From the NCBI RefSeq assembly GCF_000981805.1, contig NZ_CP011132.1, forward strand, positions 5,084,001-5,148,000: 64,000 nt of DNA, in the 5' to 3' direction. Below are positions 33,697 through 40,679 of this stretch, piece by piece (positions within the stretch are counted from its first letter, which is position 1; each line of letters opens with the position of its first letter). Both the position numbers and the translations under genes were made by a program. The DNA is from Citrobacter amalonaticus Y19. GTDB lineage: Bacteria > Pseudomonadota > Gammaproteobacteria > Enterobacterales > Enterobacteriaceae. The notes below the pieces were generated by a model. It searched no databases, had not been told where the DNA came from, and saw only the letters and a list, made by a program, of their open reading frames with translations.

Positions 33697-34050
33697 ATGC
33701 ACGCGAAATATTTTGCAGGGATTGTCGGTGCCGCGCTACTGATGGCGGGTTGTAGCTCCAGCAGCGAACTGAGTTCCGCAGGACAAAGCGTTCGCTTTGT
33801 TGAAGATAAGCCCGGCGCTGAATGTCAGCTGATTGGCACGGCAACCGGTAAGCAGAGCAACTGGCTTTCAGGTCAGCACGGTGAAGAAGGCGGCTCTATG
33901 CGTGGCGCGGCAAATGACCTGCGCAACCAGGCGGCGGCCATGGGCGGCAACGTGATTTATGGCGTCAGCAGTCCGAGTCAGAGCATGTTATCCAGCTTTG
34001 TCCCAACGGCCAGTGAGATGATTGGTCAGGTTTATAAGTGCCCTAACTGA
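33697..34050 (+). CDS. yjeI: YjeI lipoprotein (DUF4156)
   Basis: A 117-residue predicted lipoprotein, with signal MHAKYFAGIVGAALLMAGC (lipobox MAGC, Cys19), then a Ser-rich start and the conserved GTATGKQSNWLSGQHGEEGG. Matches E. coli YjeI in length and sequence; function unknown. ATG 33697 gives a normal signal peptide; an upstream in-frame start at 33655 does not. Confidence 0.93.
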   Translation: MHAKYFAGIVGAALLMAGCSSSSELSSAGQSVRFVEDKPGAECQLIGTATGKQSNWLSGQHGEEGGSMRGAANDLRNQAAAMGGNVIYGVSSPSQSMLSSFVPTASEMIGQVYKCPN

Positions 34051-34054
34051 TTAC

Positions 34055-34166
34055 ACTTCATCCTTCAACCAGCCTCTTTGTTGGCTGCGCTGTGAAACCC
34101 CAGTCACATAGTTATCTATGCTCCTGGGGATTTCTTCGCTTGCCGCCGCGATGCTGATTGAATGAT
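34055..34166. repeat. dispersed palindromic intergenic repeat, copy 2
   Basis: Diverged copy of the element at 33455: central CCCCAGTCACATAGTTATC.../ATGCTCCTGGGG, flanks GTTGGCTGCG and GCTTGCCGCC. Same orientation as copy 1. Confidence 0.7.
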
Positions 34167-34196
34167 TTTGTGTAATGACTCGAAGTTATGTCGTAG

Positions 34197-34222
34197 GCCT
34201 GATAAGCGTAGCGCCATCAGGC
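34197..34222. repeat. REP (repetitive extragenic palindromic) element
   Basis: GCCTGATAAGCG-TAGCGCCATCAGGC, the classical REP core, at the 3' end of yjeJ; its last bases overlap the stop region of that gene. Confidence 0.85.
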
Positions 34223-35083
34223 GTGTTGTGCTGTCGTGTTAACGGACTGAACGCGTAAATGATGCAGCGCGCGCAGGCATTGTTCCTGGGTCAGCGTTTG
34301 CGCTTTATCCGCCGTCAGCGTTCTGACAAAGACCTGACACGGTTTCCCTGCCAGCGTTTTCAGTCTCGGGCTAAAGTCGAGTAAACGCCGGGAAATGGCT
34401 TCCGCCTCTTTGCTACCAGACGGAACGCGGGTTTTCACGACGGCGCCGCTAAACTGCACCTTTCCTGCTTCATCCGTAAAACGGTAAAGCATCGCAAGAT
34501 AATGCGTGAAAAGCGAGTGCTTCCACTCTGGCTGCGCATAGGCATCGTATTCCAGTCGCTCATGGTCCAGGTAGTCCGCATCATACAGCGGCAAAAAGTC
34601 CAGCAGCGAGGAGATTCGCAGCGCCAGTTCCCGCATGCCGGCGTTCTCTATCGCTCGAATAATGGCATACACCAGAACGTCAATCTGCAATTCGTTCACC
34701 CGCAGAATGCAGGTATTGCCGTCGTGAAGCGTGAATGTCAGTGTTAAGTCGTCGCCACTTCCGTCGGTTAACGCGACGGCGGTAACGCGGCGTTGAACAT
34801 CCGCATGTCGAAGTTCGTCTTCCACCATCGCAGGGATGTTTTCCTGCATTTTCTTGCTGATACTGTCGCGCATTTTTTCGTAGTGCTGACGTTCGGCTGC
34901 ATCCAGTTGCTGTTTCTGATACAGACGACTCTCCACGGCGATCAGCAGATCGCGTAATTCCAGTGCGGACAGAAAAAACAACGACTCCTTGTTCCTCGGT
35001 TCTTTAATTTTCAGTGCCAGTGCTATGAATTCGTTAGCTTTACGGATAACGCCCGTATTAATCCCTTTGATACTGATAGCCAT
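34217..35083 (-). CDS. yjeJ: YjeJ family protein
   Basis: A 288-residue cytoplasmic protein matching E. coli YjeJ throughout (MAISIKGINTGVIRKANEF; ELALRISSLLDFLPLYDADY; CLRALHHLRVQS). No known domain or function. It is more diverged from E. coli than the neighbouring housekeeping genes, especially around residues 65-130. Its 3' end touches the REP element. Confidence 0.9.
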   Translation of the reverse strand: MAISIKGINTGVIRKANEFIALALKIKEPRNKESLFFLSALELRDLLIAVESRLYQKQQLDAAERQHYEKMRDSISKKMQENIPAMVEDELRHADVQRRVTAVALTDGSGDDLTLTFTLHDGNTCILRVNELQIDVLVYAIIRAIENAGMRELALRISSLLDFLPLYDADYLDHERLEYDAYAQPEWKHSLFTHYLAMLYRFTDEAGKVQFSGAVVKTRVPSGSKEAEAISRRLLDFSPRLKTLAGKPCQVFVRTLTADKAQTLTQEQCLRALHHLRVQSVNTTAQHA

Positions 35084-35245
35084 AATGGTTCTCCCTCACC
35101 AATGATAAATTCAGCGATTGGTTGTGACTTATTGATATGATTTCTAAATATATGCTTCGCAAGGCGTCGCTAAAATAGCATACGGGAAGGAGGGCGCCGG
35201 GAGTTTTGGTGTCAGGTGTCCGGAAACGGACACCTGCTTGAAGGG

Positions 35246-36274
35246 TTATTGCTGACGCAGTTGTAAATCCAGTGGCGTTTTACTGGGCTCGCCGCCAATT
35301 TCCCTCGCCAGTTTGGGCACCATATAGCCCGATATCAGCGTGAGCAGTTCGCGCATAATCTGGCGGGCTTCGTCGTCGGTCACCATAAAATGCGCTGCGC
35401 CCTGAACCTTATCCAGCACATGCAGATAATAGGGCATGACGCCCGCATCAAACAGCGCATTACTGAGGTTCGCCAGCGTCCTGGCGTTATCATTGACGCC
35501 GCGTAGCAGAACGCTCTGATTGAGCAGCGTAACGCCTGCGGTGCGCAGTTTCGCCATCGCCTGCCGGAAGGTCTCATCTACCTCGTTGGCGTGGTTGATG
35601 TGATTCACCAGCAGGATTTGCAGCGAAGAGCGTGTGAAGCGGGCAACCAGTTCCCCGGTAATGCGCGCAGGGATGACAATGGGCAGACGACTATGAATAC
35701 GCAGACGCCTGATGTGGGGAATGGCTTCCAGTTGTGTGAGCAACCAGTCCAGTTCATGATCTTTGGCCATCAGCGGGTCACCGCCGGAGAAAATGATCTC
35801 GTCCAGTTCACTATGCGCGTGAATGTACTCCAGCGCTGCCTGCCAGTTTCGTTTATTGCCCTGATTTTCCGCGTACGGGAAGTGTCGACGGAAGCAATAG
35901 CGGCAATTTACCGCACAACCGCCTTTCACCAACAGCAGCGCCCGATTACGGTATTTATGCAGCAGTCCCGGTACGACGCTGTGTTGTTCTTCCAGCGGGT
36001 CGGTGGAGAAACCCGGCGCGGCAATAAACTCATCCTCGGAGGTAAGCACTTGACGTAAAAGCGGATCGTCAGGGTTGCCTTTTTCCATTCGCGCGATAAA
36101 TGCACGTGGCACGCGCAGGGCGAACAGACGTCTGGCGTCACGCCCGGCCAACAGTTTTTCATCTGCGTCTATATTCAAAAGACGCAGGAGTTCATCGGGA
36201 TTGGTCACAACATCGGCAAGTTGCGATAACCAATCTTCTCTGGATGGGGTATTTAGGGTTACAATATGCGCCAT
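35246..36274 (-). CDS. epmB: EF-P--(R)-beta-lysine synthase, lysine 2,3-aminomutase EpmB
   Basis: A 342-residue radical SAM, PLP-dependent enzyme that makes (R)-beta-lysine for EF-P. The cluster motif is CAVNCRYC within KGGCAVNCRYCFRRHFPY, and PLP-binding Lys lies near the C-terminus (MVPKLAREIGGE). Divergent from its substrate gene efp, with 41 bases between starts. Together with epmA (42786) the EF-P modification pathway is complete in this window. Confidence 0.97.
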   Translation of the reverse strand: MAHIVTLNTPSREDWLSQLADVVTNPDELLRLLNIDADEKLLAGRDARRLFALRVPRAFIARMEKGNPDDPLLRQVLTSEDEFIAAPGFSTDPLEEQHSVVPGLLHKYRNRALLLVKGGCAVNCRYCFRRHFPYAENQGNKRNWQAALEYIHAHSELDEIIFSGGDPLMAKDHELDWLLTQLEAIPHIRRLRIHSRLPIVIPARITGELVARFTRSSLQILLVNHINHANEVDETFRQAMAKLRTAGVTLLNQSVLLRGVNDNARTLANLSNALFDAGVMPYYLHVLDKVQGAAHFMVTDDEARQIMRELLTLISGYMVPKLAREIGGEPSKTPLDLQLRQQ

Positions 36275-36315
36275 TTTGTGGCTTAGCTACCAGTTAACAA
36301 TTTTCAGAGGGCCTT

Positions 36316-36882
36316 ATGGCAACGTACTATAGCAACGATTTTCGTGCTGGTCTTAAAATCATGATGGACGGCGAACCGTATGCGGTTGAAGCCAGCGAAT
36401 TCGTTAAACCAGGTAAAGGCCAGGCATTCGCGCGCGTTAAGCTGCGTCGCCTGCTGACCGGCACCCGCGTTGAGAAAACCTTCAAATCCACCGACTCCGC
36501 CGAAGGCGCAGACGTGGTCGATATGAACCTGACCTTCCTGTACAACGACGGTGAGTTCTATCACTTCATGAACAACGAAACTTTCGAACAGCTGGCTGCT
36601 GATGAGAAAGCGGTAGGTGATAACGCGAAATGGCTGCTGGATCAGGCTGAGTGCATCGTGACCCTGTGGAACGGTCAGCCTATCTCTGTGACCCCGCCGA
36701 ACTTTGTTGAACTGGAAATCGTTGATACCGATCCGGGTCTGAAAGGCGATACCGCCGGTACGGGTGGTAAGCCGGCAACGCTGTCTACTGGCGCAGTGGT
36801 GAAAGTGCCTCTGTTCGTTCAGATTGGCGAAGTGATTAAAGTGGATACGCGTTCAGGCGAGTACGTCTCCCGCGTGAAATAA
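36316..36882 (+). CDS. efp: elongation factor P
   Basis: A 188-residue translation factor that relieves ribosome stalling at polyproline. The three beta-barrel domains are present, and Lys34 in FVKPGKGQAF is the beta-lysylation site used by EpmA/EpmB. A hairpin (GGTGCAGC-ATTTT-GCTGCGCC, about 36904-36924) after the stop may be a terminator. Confidence 0.98.
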   Translation: MATYYSNDFRAGLKIMMDGEPYAVEASEFVKPGKGQAFARVKLRRLLTGTRVEKTFKSTDSAEGADVVDMNLTFLYNDGEFYHFMNNETFEQLAADEKAVGDNAKWLLDQAECIVTLWNGQPISVTPPNFVELEIVDTDPGLKGDTAGTGGKPATLSTGAVVKVPLFVQIGEVIKVDTRSGEYVSRVK

Positions 36883-36944
36883 TCCGCGCGTTTAGCGCAT
36901 TATGGTGCAGCATTTTGCTGCGCCATTATTTCTCCAGGGCAGGA

Positions 36945-37079
36945 ATGATGAAACATCTTCTCGGTCTTGTAACACTGCTCCTTCTCACCACTTCGTTGCT
37001 GGCGGGCTGCAATACCGCGCGCGGCTTTGGTGAGGATATTAAGCACCTCGGTAATTCCATTTCCCACGCGGCCAGCTAA
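36945..37079 (+). CDS. ecnA: entericidin A lipoprotein (antidote)
   Basis: A 44-residue lipoprotein, MMKHLLGLVTLL... with lipobox LAGC (Cys22) and mature NTARGFGEDIKHLGNSIS, very close to E. coli EcnA. In the entericidin locus EcnA is described as antidote to the bacteriolytic EcnB. Either of two adjacent ATGs could start it. Too short for usual ORF finding but clear by homology. First gene of the ecnA-ecnB tandem. Confidence 0.92.
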   Translation: MMKHLLGLVTLLLLTTSLLAGCNTARGFGEDIKHLGNSISHAAS

Positions 37080-37187
37080 TTTTCTTCTTGTCGTCCTAAA
37101 AAGCGTCTATCTCCCGCCATTTTTCGGGATCTTGTCTATGATTAAGTGGCACGACACAAACAACATAGGCTAGAAAAGGAAGACGTT

Positions 37188-37334
37188 ATGGTTAAAAAGA
37201 CAATTGCAGCGATCTTATCTGTGTTGGTACTTTCCTCCGTGTTAACTGCCTGTAATACCACGCGCGGCATGGGTGAGGATATCTCCGACGGCGGCAACGC
37301 CATTTCGGGCGCCGCAACCAAAGCTCAGCAGTAG
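37188..37334 (+). CDS. ecnB: entericidin B lipoprotein (toxin)
   Basis: A 48-residue lipoprotein with signal MVKKTIAAILSVLVLSS, lipobox LTAC and mature CNTTRGMGEDISDGGNAIS, nearly identical to E. coli EcnB, a bacteriolytic lipoprotein expressed in stationary phase from a sigma-S promoter. Start ATG 37188 follows GGAAGA. Shares the C-NT-xRGxGEDI core with ecnA, showing tandem duplication. Confidence 0.95.
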   Translation: MVKKTIAAILSVLVLSSVLTACNTTRGMGEDISDGGNAISGAATKAQQ

Positions 37335-37341
37335 CCGCGTA

Positions 37342-37376
37342 AACGGTACGGCGAGTTTTGTCGTGCCGTTAATTTT
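37342..37376. terminator. bidirectional terminator ecnB / ecnR
   Basis: AACGGTACGGC...GTCGTGCCGTT stem flanked by T runs on the ecnB side (TAATTTTT); lies between the convergent ecnB and ecnR genes. Confidence 0.75.
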
Positions 37377-37959
37377 TCAGCTCAGACGGCGCAAGAAACG
37401 GCGAAAAGCGATTATCCATGTGTAATTTCATGCGGATATTGCGTTTGTAGGTATACACCGTTTTACCATGAATGCTGAGCGCACAGGCAATCGCGTTGTT
37501 ACTCGCCCCTTCCATCCACATCGTCAGCACTTTCTCTTCCTGTGGCGTAAGCAGCGTCGAGGCATTGCCGGGCGCTTCAGATACCGAACCCGTCAGCAGG
37601 GCGTTGTGAATATTTTCAGCCAGCTCCGGCAGAGAGACCTGCTTGGTTAACGATGCGCAGACAGGATAGCGCCGCGTCTCAGCCATCACGCCCCCGGATT
37701 CCAGTAATATCAACGGACTGCCACCGCAGGCGAGAAAAAACGGGGCAATATACTGGGCCGACTGGGTGTCGTTGAGAAAACCGTACAAGTCCGCGATCAC
37801 CAGGTGAGGTTTCCACTGCTGGATGTGCTCTTTAACCAGTAAGAGATTATTGAGCCCAGAGACCAGAAACGACGTATTAAAGAGTTCGGAATGATTAAGC
37901 CATGCCTCGATCCCTGTGCGGGTGAAGTGGCAACGGTCAATCACTAATATTTTCAACAT
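37369..37959 (-). CDS. ecnR: LuxR-type regulator EcnR/EntR-like
   Basis: A 196-residue protein. Residues 1-120 resemble a degenerate receiver (MLKILVIDRCHFTRTGIEAW) and 135-190 are a LuxR helix-turn-helix (LLTPQEEKVLTMWMEGASNN, then GKTVYTYKRNIRMKL). It matches what I know of Citrobacter freundii EcnR (EntR), placed at the same spot next to ecnAB; E. coli K-12 lacks it. The receiver's phospho-acceptor region (LVIADLYGF) has one Asp. Convergent with ecnB. Confidence 0.8.
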   Translation of the reverse strand: MLKILVIDRCHFTRTGIEAWLNHSELFNTSFLVSGLNNLLLVKEHIQQWKPHLVIADLYGFLNDTQSAQYIAPFFLACGGSPLILLESGGVMAETRRYPVCASLTKQVSLPELAENIHNALLTGSVSEAPGNASTLLTPQEEKVLTMWMEGASNNAIACALSIHGKTVYTYKRNIRMKLHMDNRFSPFLAPSELKN

Positions 37960-38154
37960 AGCGTTTTCGCATTCAGAAGTAGGGCAAATGGCTTCCTGAC
38001 TTCAGAAAGCGTCCCATCATAGAGAAGTCGGATGAGTGCTGAATGCGCAAAATGCGCTGCGAAATGCGCCTAATTCAACCTTTTAGGCGCAGAAAGATAA
38101 AAATATTGAAAATCACCGCCGCTCGGGCAAGAATGTTCCTTCCACCTTCAGCGT

Positions 38155-38197
38155 AGCAGGACGACCTGCTAACGCTTCTTTCACCGGGGACGGCCCC
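38155..38197 (+). promoter_or_regulatory. guanidine-II (mini-ykkC) riboswitch
   Basis: Two short hairpins with ACGR loops, AGCAGG-ACGA-CCTGCT (38155-38170) and GGGG-ACGG-CCCC (38186-38197), 15 bases apart, just before the GGAG of sugE. This is the mini-ykkC signature; guanidinium binding should free the ribosome binding site of the exporter. Confidence 0.93.
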
Positions 38198-38215
38198 ATT
38201 TCTCTGGAGCCTGAT

Positions 38216-38533
38216 ATGTCCTGGATAATCTTGTTAATTGCGGGTCTGCTTGAAGTAGTTTGGGCGGTGGGTCTGAAATATACCCACGGTTTTAGTCGCC
38301 TGACGCCGAGTATCATCACCATTGCCGCGATGATCGTCAGTATGGCGCTCCTTGCCTGGGCGATGAAAACGCTCCCCGTGGGCACCGCGTACGCCGTGTG
38401 GACGGGGATTGGCGCGGTCGGTGCTGCCATCACCGGCATTCTGTTACTGGGTGAATCAGCCAATCCCATGCGTCTGGCCAGTCTGGCGTTAATCGTTGTC
38501 GGTATTATTGGTCTGAAATTAAGCACCCACTAA
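38216..38533 (+). CDS. sugE: guanidinium exporter Gdx (SugE)
   Basis: A 105-residue small multidrug resistance family protein with four membrane helices. MSWIILLIAGLLEVVWAVGL has the conserved Glu13 and GLKYTHGF follows. Gdx/SugE exports guanidinium in exchange for protons, fitting the riboswitch in front. Its stop overlaps the stop of the convergent blc gene by 3 bases. Confidence 0.95.
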   Translation: MSWIILLIAGLLEVVWAVGLKYTHGFSRLTPSIITIAAMIVSMALLAWAMKTLPVGTAYAVWTGIGAVGAAITGILLLGESANPMRLASLALIVVGIIGLKLSTH

Positions 38534-39063
38534 GCACCGGGCTGCTTTACCCAGATTAGCTTACTGACATCAAACCCTTCCCGGGTCGCGACGGCCAGCA
38601 TCTGCTGCTTCATTTCGTCAGAAAGAGTCGGCGTGCGAGAGAGTATCCACAGGTAGTCGCGATCCGGGCCGCAAACCAGCGCGTGCCGGTACTCTCTGTC
38701 GAGCGCGATAACGTTGTAGCCACCGTAGAACGGACCGAAGAAGGAGACTTTCAGCGCGGCGCGACTAGGGTCGCCGGTGAAAAAGGCTTTCCCCTCGCTT
38801 TTCTGCCACATCTCTCTGTCCGGGTTCCAGCCTTTATTGACTACGTTGAGACCGCCGTCATCGCGCGGACTGTAGGTCGCCGTGACCTTTTCCAGTCCCC
38901 GTTCGAAGCGATGATCAAAACGGGCAATCTCGTACCAGGTCCCGAGATAGCGTTTGGCATCGAAGTTATTCACCACGGTGACGCCCTGGGGTGGCGTGGG
39001 GGTACTACAGGAGACAACCAGAAACGCAGTCGTCACAGCGGCAACGATAGGGAGCAGGCGCAT
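38530..39063 (-). CDS. blc: outer membrane lipoprotein Blc (bacterial lipocalin)
   Basis: A 177-residue lipocalin with lipoprotein signal MRLLPIVAAVTTAFLVVSC. Lipocalin motifs are YLGTWYEIARFDHRFERG and the TPTLSDEMKQQM end region. Binds lysophospholipids in the outer membrane of stressed or stationary cells. In E. coli ampC lies between blc and frdD; here only 105 bases remain. Confidence 0.95.
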   Translation of the reverse strand: MRLLPIVAAVTTAFLVVSCSTPTPPQGVTVVNNFDAKRYLGTWYEIARFDHRFERGLEKVTATYSPRDDGGLNVVNKGWNPDREMWQKSEGKAFFTGDPSRAALKVSFFGPFYGGYNVIALDREYRHALVCGPDRDYLWILSRTPTLSDEMKQQMLAVATREGFDVSKLIWVKQPGA

Positions 39064-39126
39064 AGGTTTATCCTTAGGGTGTTTTTCCTAAGTGTAGAAC
39101 CTGGTGGGGAAAATAATGGTGGGAAT

Positions 39127-39161
39127 GAAAAAACGCCCTCTCATCGGCAGACAAGAGGGCG
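39127..39161 (-). terminator. frd operon terminator
   Basis: On the minus strand CGCCCTCTTGT...GAGAGGGCG followed by TTTTTT, 8 bases after frdD. In E. coli this position overlaps the ampC attenuator. Confidence 0.88.
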
Positions 39162-39168
39162 GATTGCT

Positions 39169-39528
39169 TTAGACAGACAGAATACCAATCGCCGTTACGA
39201 CGGTCAGGATCGCTGCCAGACCGTAGAACACCCATTTGCCAGCAGGCACATGGATTTTCAGGTCATGCATCGCGTGGTGCATACGGTGTAAGCCACACCA
39301 TAGCGGCAGGACAATCATCAGGAACAGGAAAGCGCGGCCGATAAAGCTCTGAGCAAACGCCAGTACGCGCTCATAGCTCAGGGCATCGCCCGGGAACAGG
39401 CCCAGCGGCAGCAGAATCCCCACCAGCAGGATCATCACTGGCGCAATGATTGCGCTCCACATACCGCCTGCGCCAAACAGGCCCCAGAATACGGGTTCGT
39501 CAGAACGTTTTGGATTTGGATTAATCAT
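39169..39528 (-). CDS. frdD: fumarate reductase membrane anchor FrdD
   Basis: A 119-residue anchor with three membrane helices; conserved HRMHHAMHDL region. With FrdC it binds menaquinol and holds FrdAB on the cytoplasmic side. Start at 39528 (MINPNPKRSDEP) matches E. coli; the frame is open further upstream without a binding site. Confidence 0.97.
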   Translation of the reverse strand: MINPNPKRSDEPVFWGLFGAGGMWSAIIAPVMILLVGILLPLGLFPGDALSYERVLAFAQSFIGRAFLFLMIVLPLWCGLHRMHHAMHDLKIHVPAGKWVFYGLAAILTVVTAIGILSV

Positions 39529-39538
39529 CCCGGACTCC

Positions 39539-39934
39539 TTACCAGAACAGGGCAACAAACAGTATGACTACGGTCGCTACCACAGTAACCGCCCAGAGAC
39601 CTTTGATGATCGGCTCTGGCCCCATTTTTTCGCTTTTTACGATGATGTTGGCTGCTTTCGGCGCCAGCTCAAACCAGGTTTTGGTGTGCAGCAATGCTGC
39701 CGCCAGGGCGATCACGTTGAGGATCACCACCACCGGGTTTTGCAGAAAACCAACGAAGCCTGCCCAGGATTCCACACCGTGCTTCAGTGCGAACAGGCCG
39801 AAAATCAGCTCAATGCTAAACCAGACTGCCGGAACGGCTGTGCCTTCGCGCAGCATGTAAAAGCGATAAAACGGCAATTTTTTCCACCAGGTGGACGTCA
39901 TCGGCCGCACATAGGCTTTGCGTTTAGTCGTCAT
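39539..39934 (-). CDS. frdC: fumarate reductase membrane anchor FrdC
   Basis: A 131-residue three-helix anchor subunit beginning MTTKRKAYVRPMTSTWWKK. It contains ALLHTKTWFELAPKA, near the quinone site. Lies 10 bases after frdB and 10 bases before frdD. Confidence 0.97.
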   Translation of the reverse strand: MTTKRKAYVRPMTSTWWKKLPFYRFYMLREGTAVPAVWFSIELIFGLFALKHGVESWAGFVGFLQNPVVVILNVIALAAALLHTKTWFELAPKAANIIVKSEKMGPEPIIKGLWAVTVVATVVILFVALFW

Positions 39935-39944
39935 GTTGCACTCC

Positions 39945-40679
39945 TTAGCGTGGTTTCAGGGTGGCGATAAGAAAGTCTTTCGAGCTTTCCACTTTACCCT
40001 GCTGAATGGCAGCCGCCGGATCGACGTGCTTCGGACAAACTTCGGAGCAGTAGCCCACGAAAGTACAGGTCCATACGCCGTTCGGGCTGTTCAACTGCGC
40101 CATACGCTCCTTCTTACCGTGGTCGCGGCTGTCTTCGTTGTAACGATGCGCCAGGGTAATCGCAGCCGGTCCGATGAACTCAGGGTTCAGGCCGAACTGC
40201 GGGCATGCGGCATAGCACAGACCACAGTTAATGCAACCAGAGAACTGGTGATACTTCGCCATCTGCGCCGGGGTCTGGGTGTTTGGCCCCTGATCCGGCG
40301 TACGCGGGTTACCGATGATGTACGGCTTAATCGCTTCCAGACTTTCGATAAAGTGCGTCATATCGACGACCAGATCGCGCTCAATCGGGAAGTTGCCCAG
40401 CGCTTCAACCTTAAGACCGTTGGTGTATTCACGCAGGAAGGTTTTGCACGCCAGTTTCGGTACGTTGTTGACCATCATGCCGCAGGAGCCGCAGATCGCC
40501 ATACGGCAGGACCAGCGATAGCTCAGGTCTGGCGCCAGGTTATCTTTGATGTAGCCCAACGCATCCAGCAGTGACGTTGTTTCATCATAAGGCACTTCAT
40601 AGAAAGCACTGTGCGGCGCGGTGTCGGTCTCAGGGTTATAGCGCACCACCTCAACTTTCAGGTTTTTCATCTCAGCCAT
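39945..40679 (-). CDS. frdB: fumarate reductase iron-sulfur subunit FrdB
   Basis: A 244-residue subunit with three clusters: [2Fe-2S] (CRMAICGSCGMMVN), [4Fe-4S] (CINCGLCYAACP) and [3Fe-4S] (CTFVGYCSEVCPKH). Passes electrons from menaquinol to FrdA. Its ATG overlaps the frdA stop by one base. Confidence 0.98.
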   Translation of the reverse strand: MAEMKNLKVEVVRYNPETDTAPHSAFYEVPYDETTSLLDALGYIKDNLAPDLSYRWSCRMAICGSCGMMVNNVPKLACKTFLREYTNGLKVEALGNFPIERDLVVDMTHFIESLEAIKPYIIGNPRTPDQGPNTQTPAQMAKYHQFSGCINCGLCYAACPQFGLNPEFIGPAAITLAHRYNEDSRDHGKKERMAQLNSPNGVWTCTFVGYCSEVCPKHVDPAAAIQQGKVESSKDFLIATLKPR

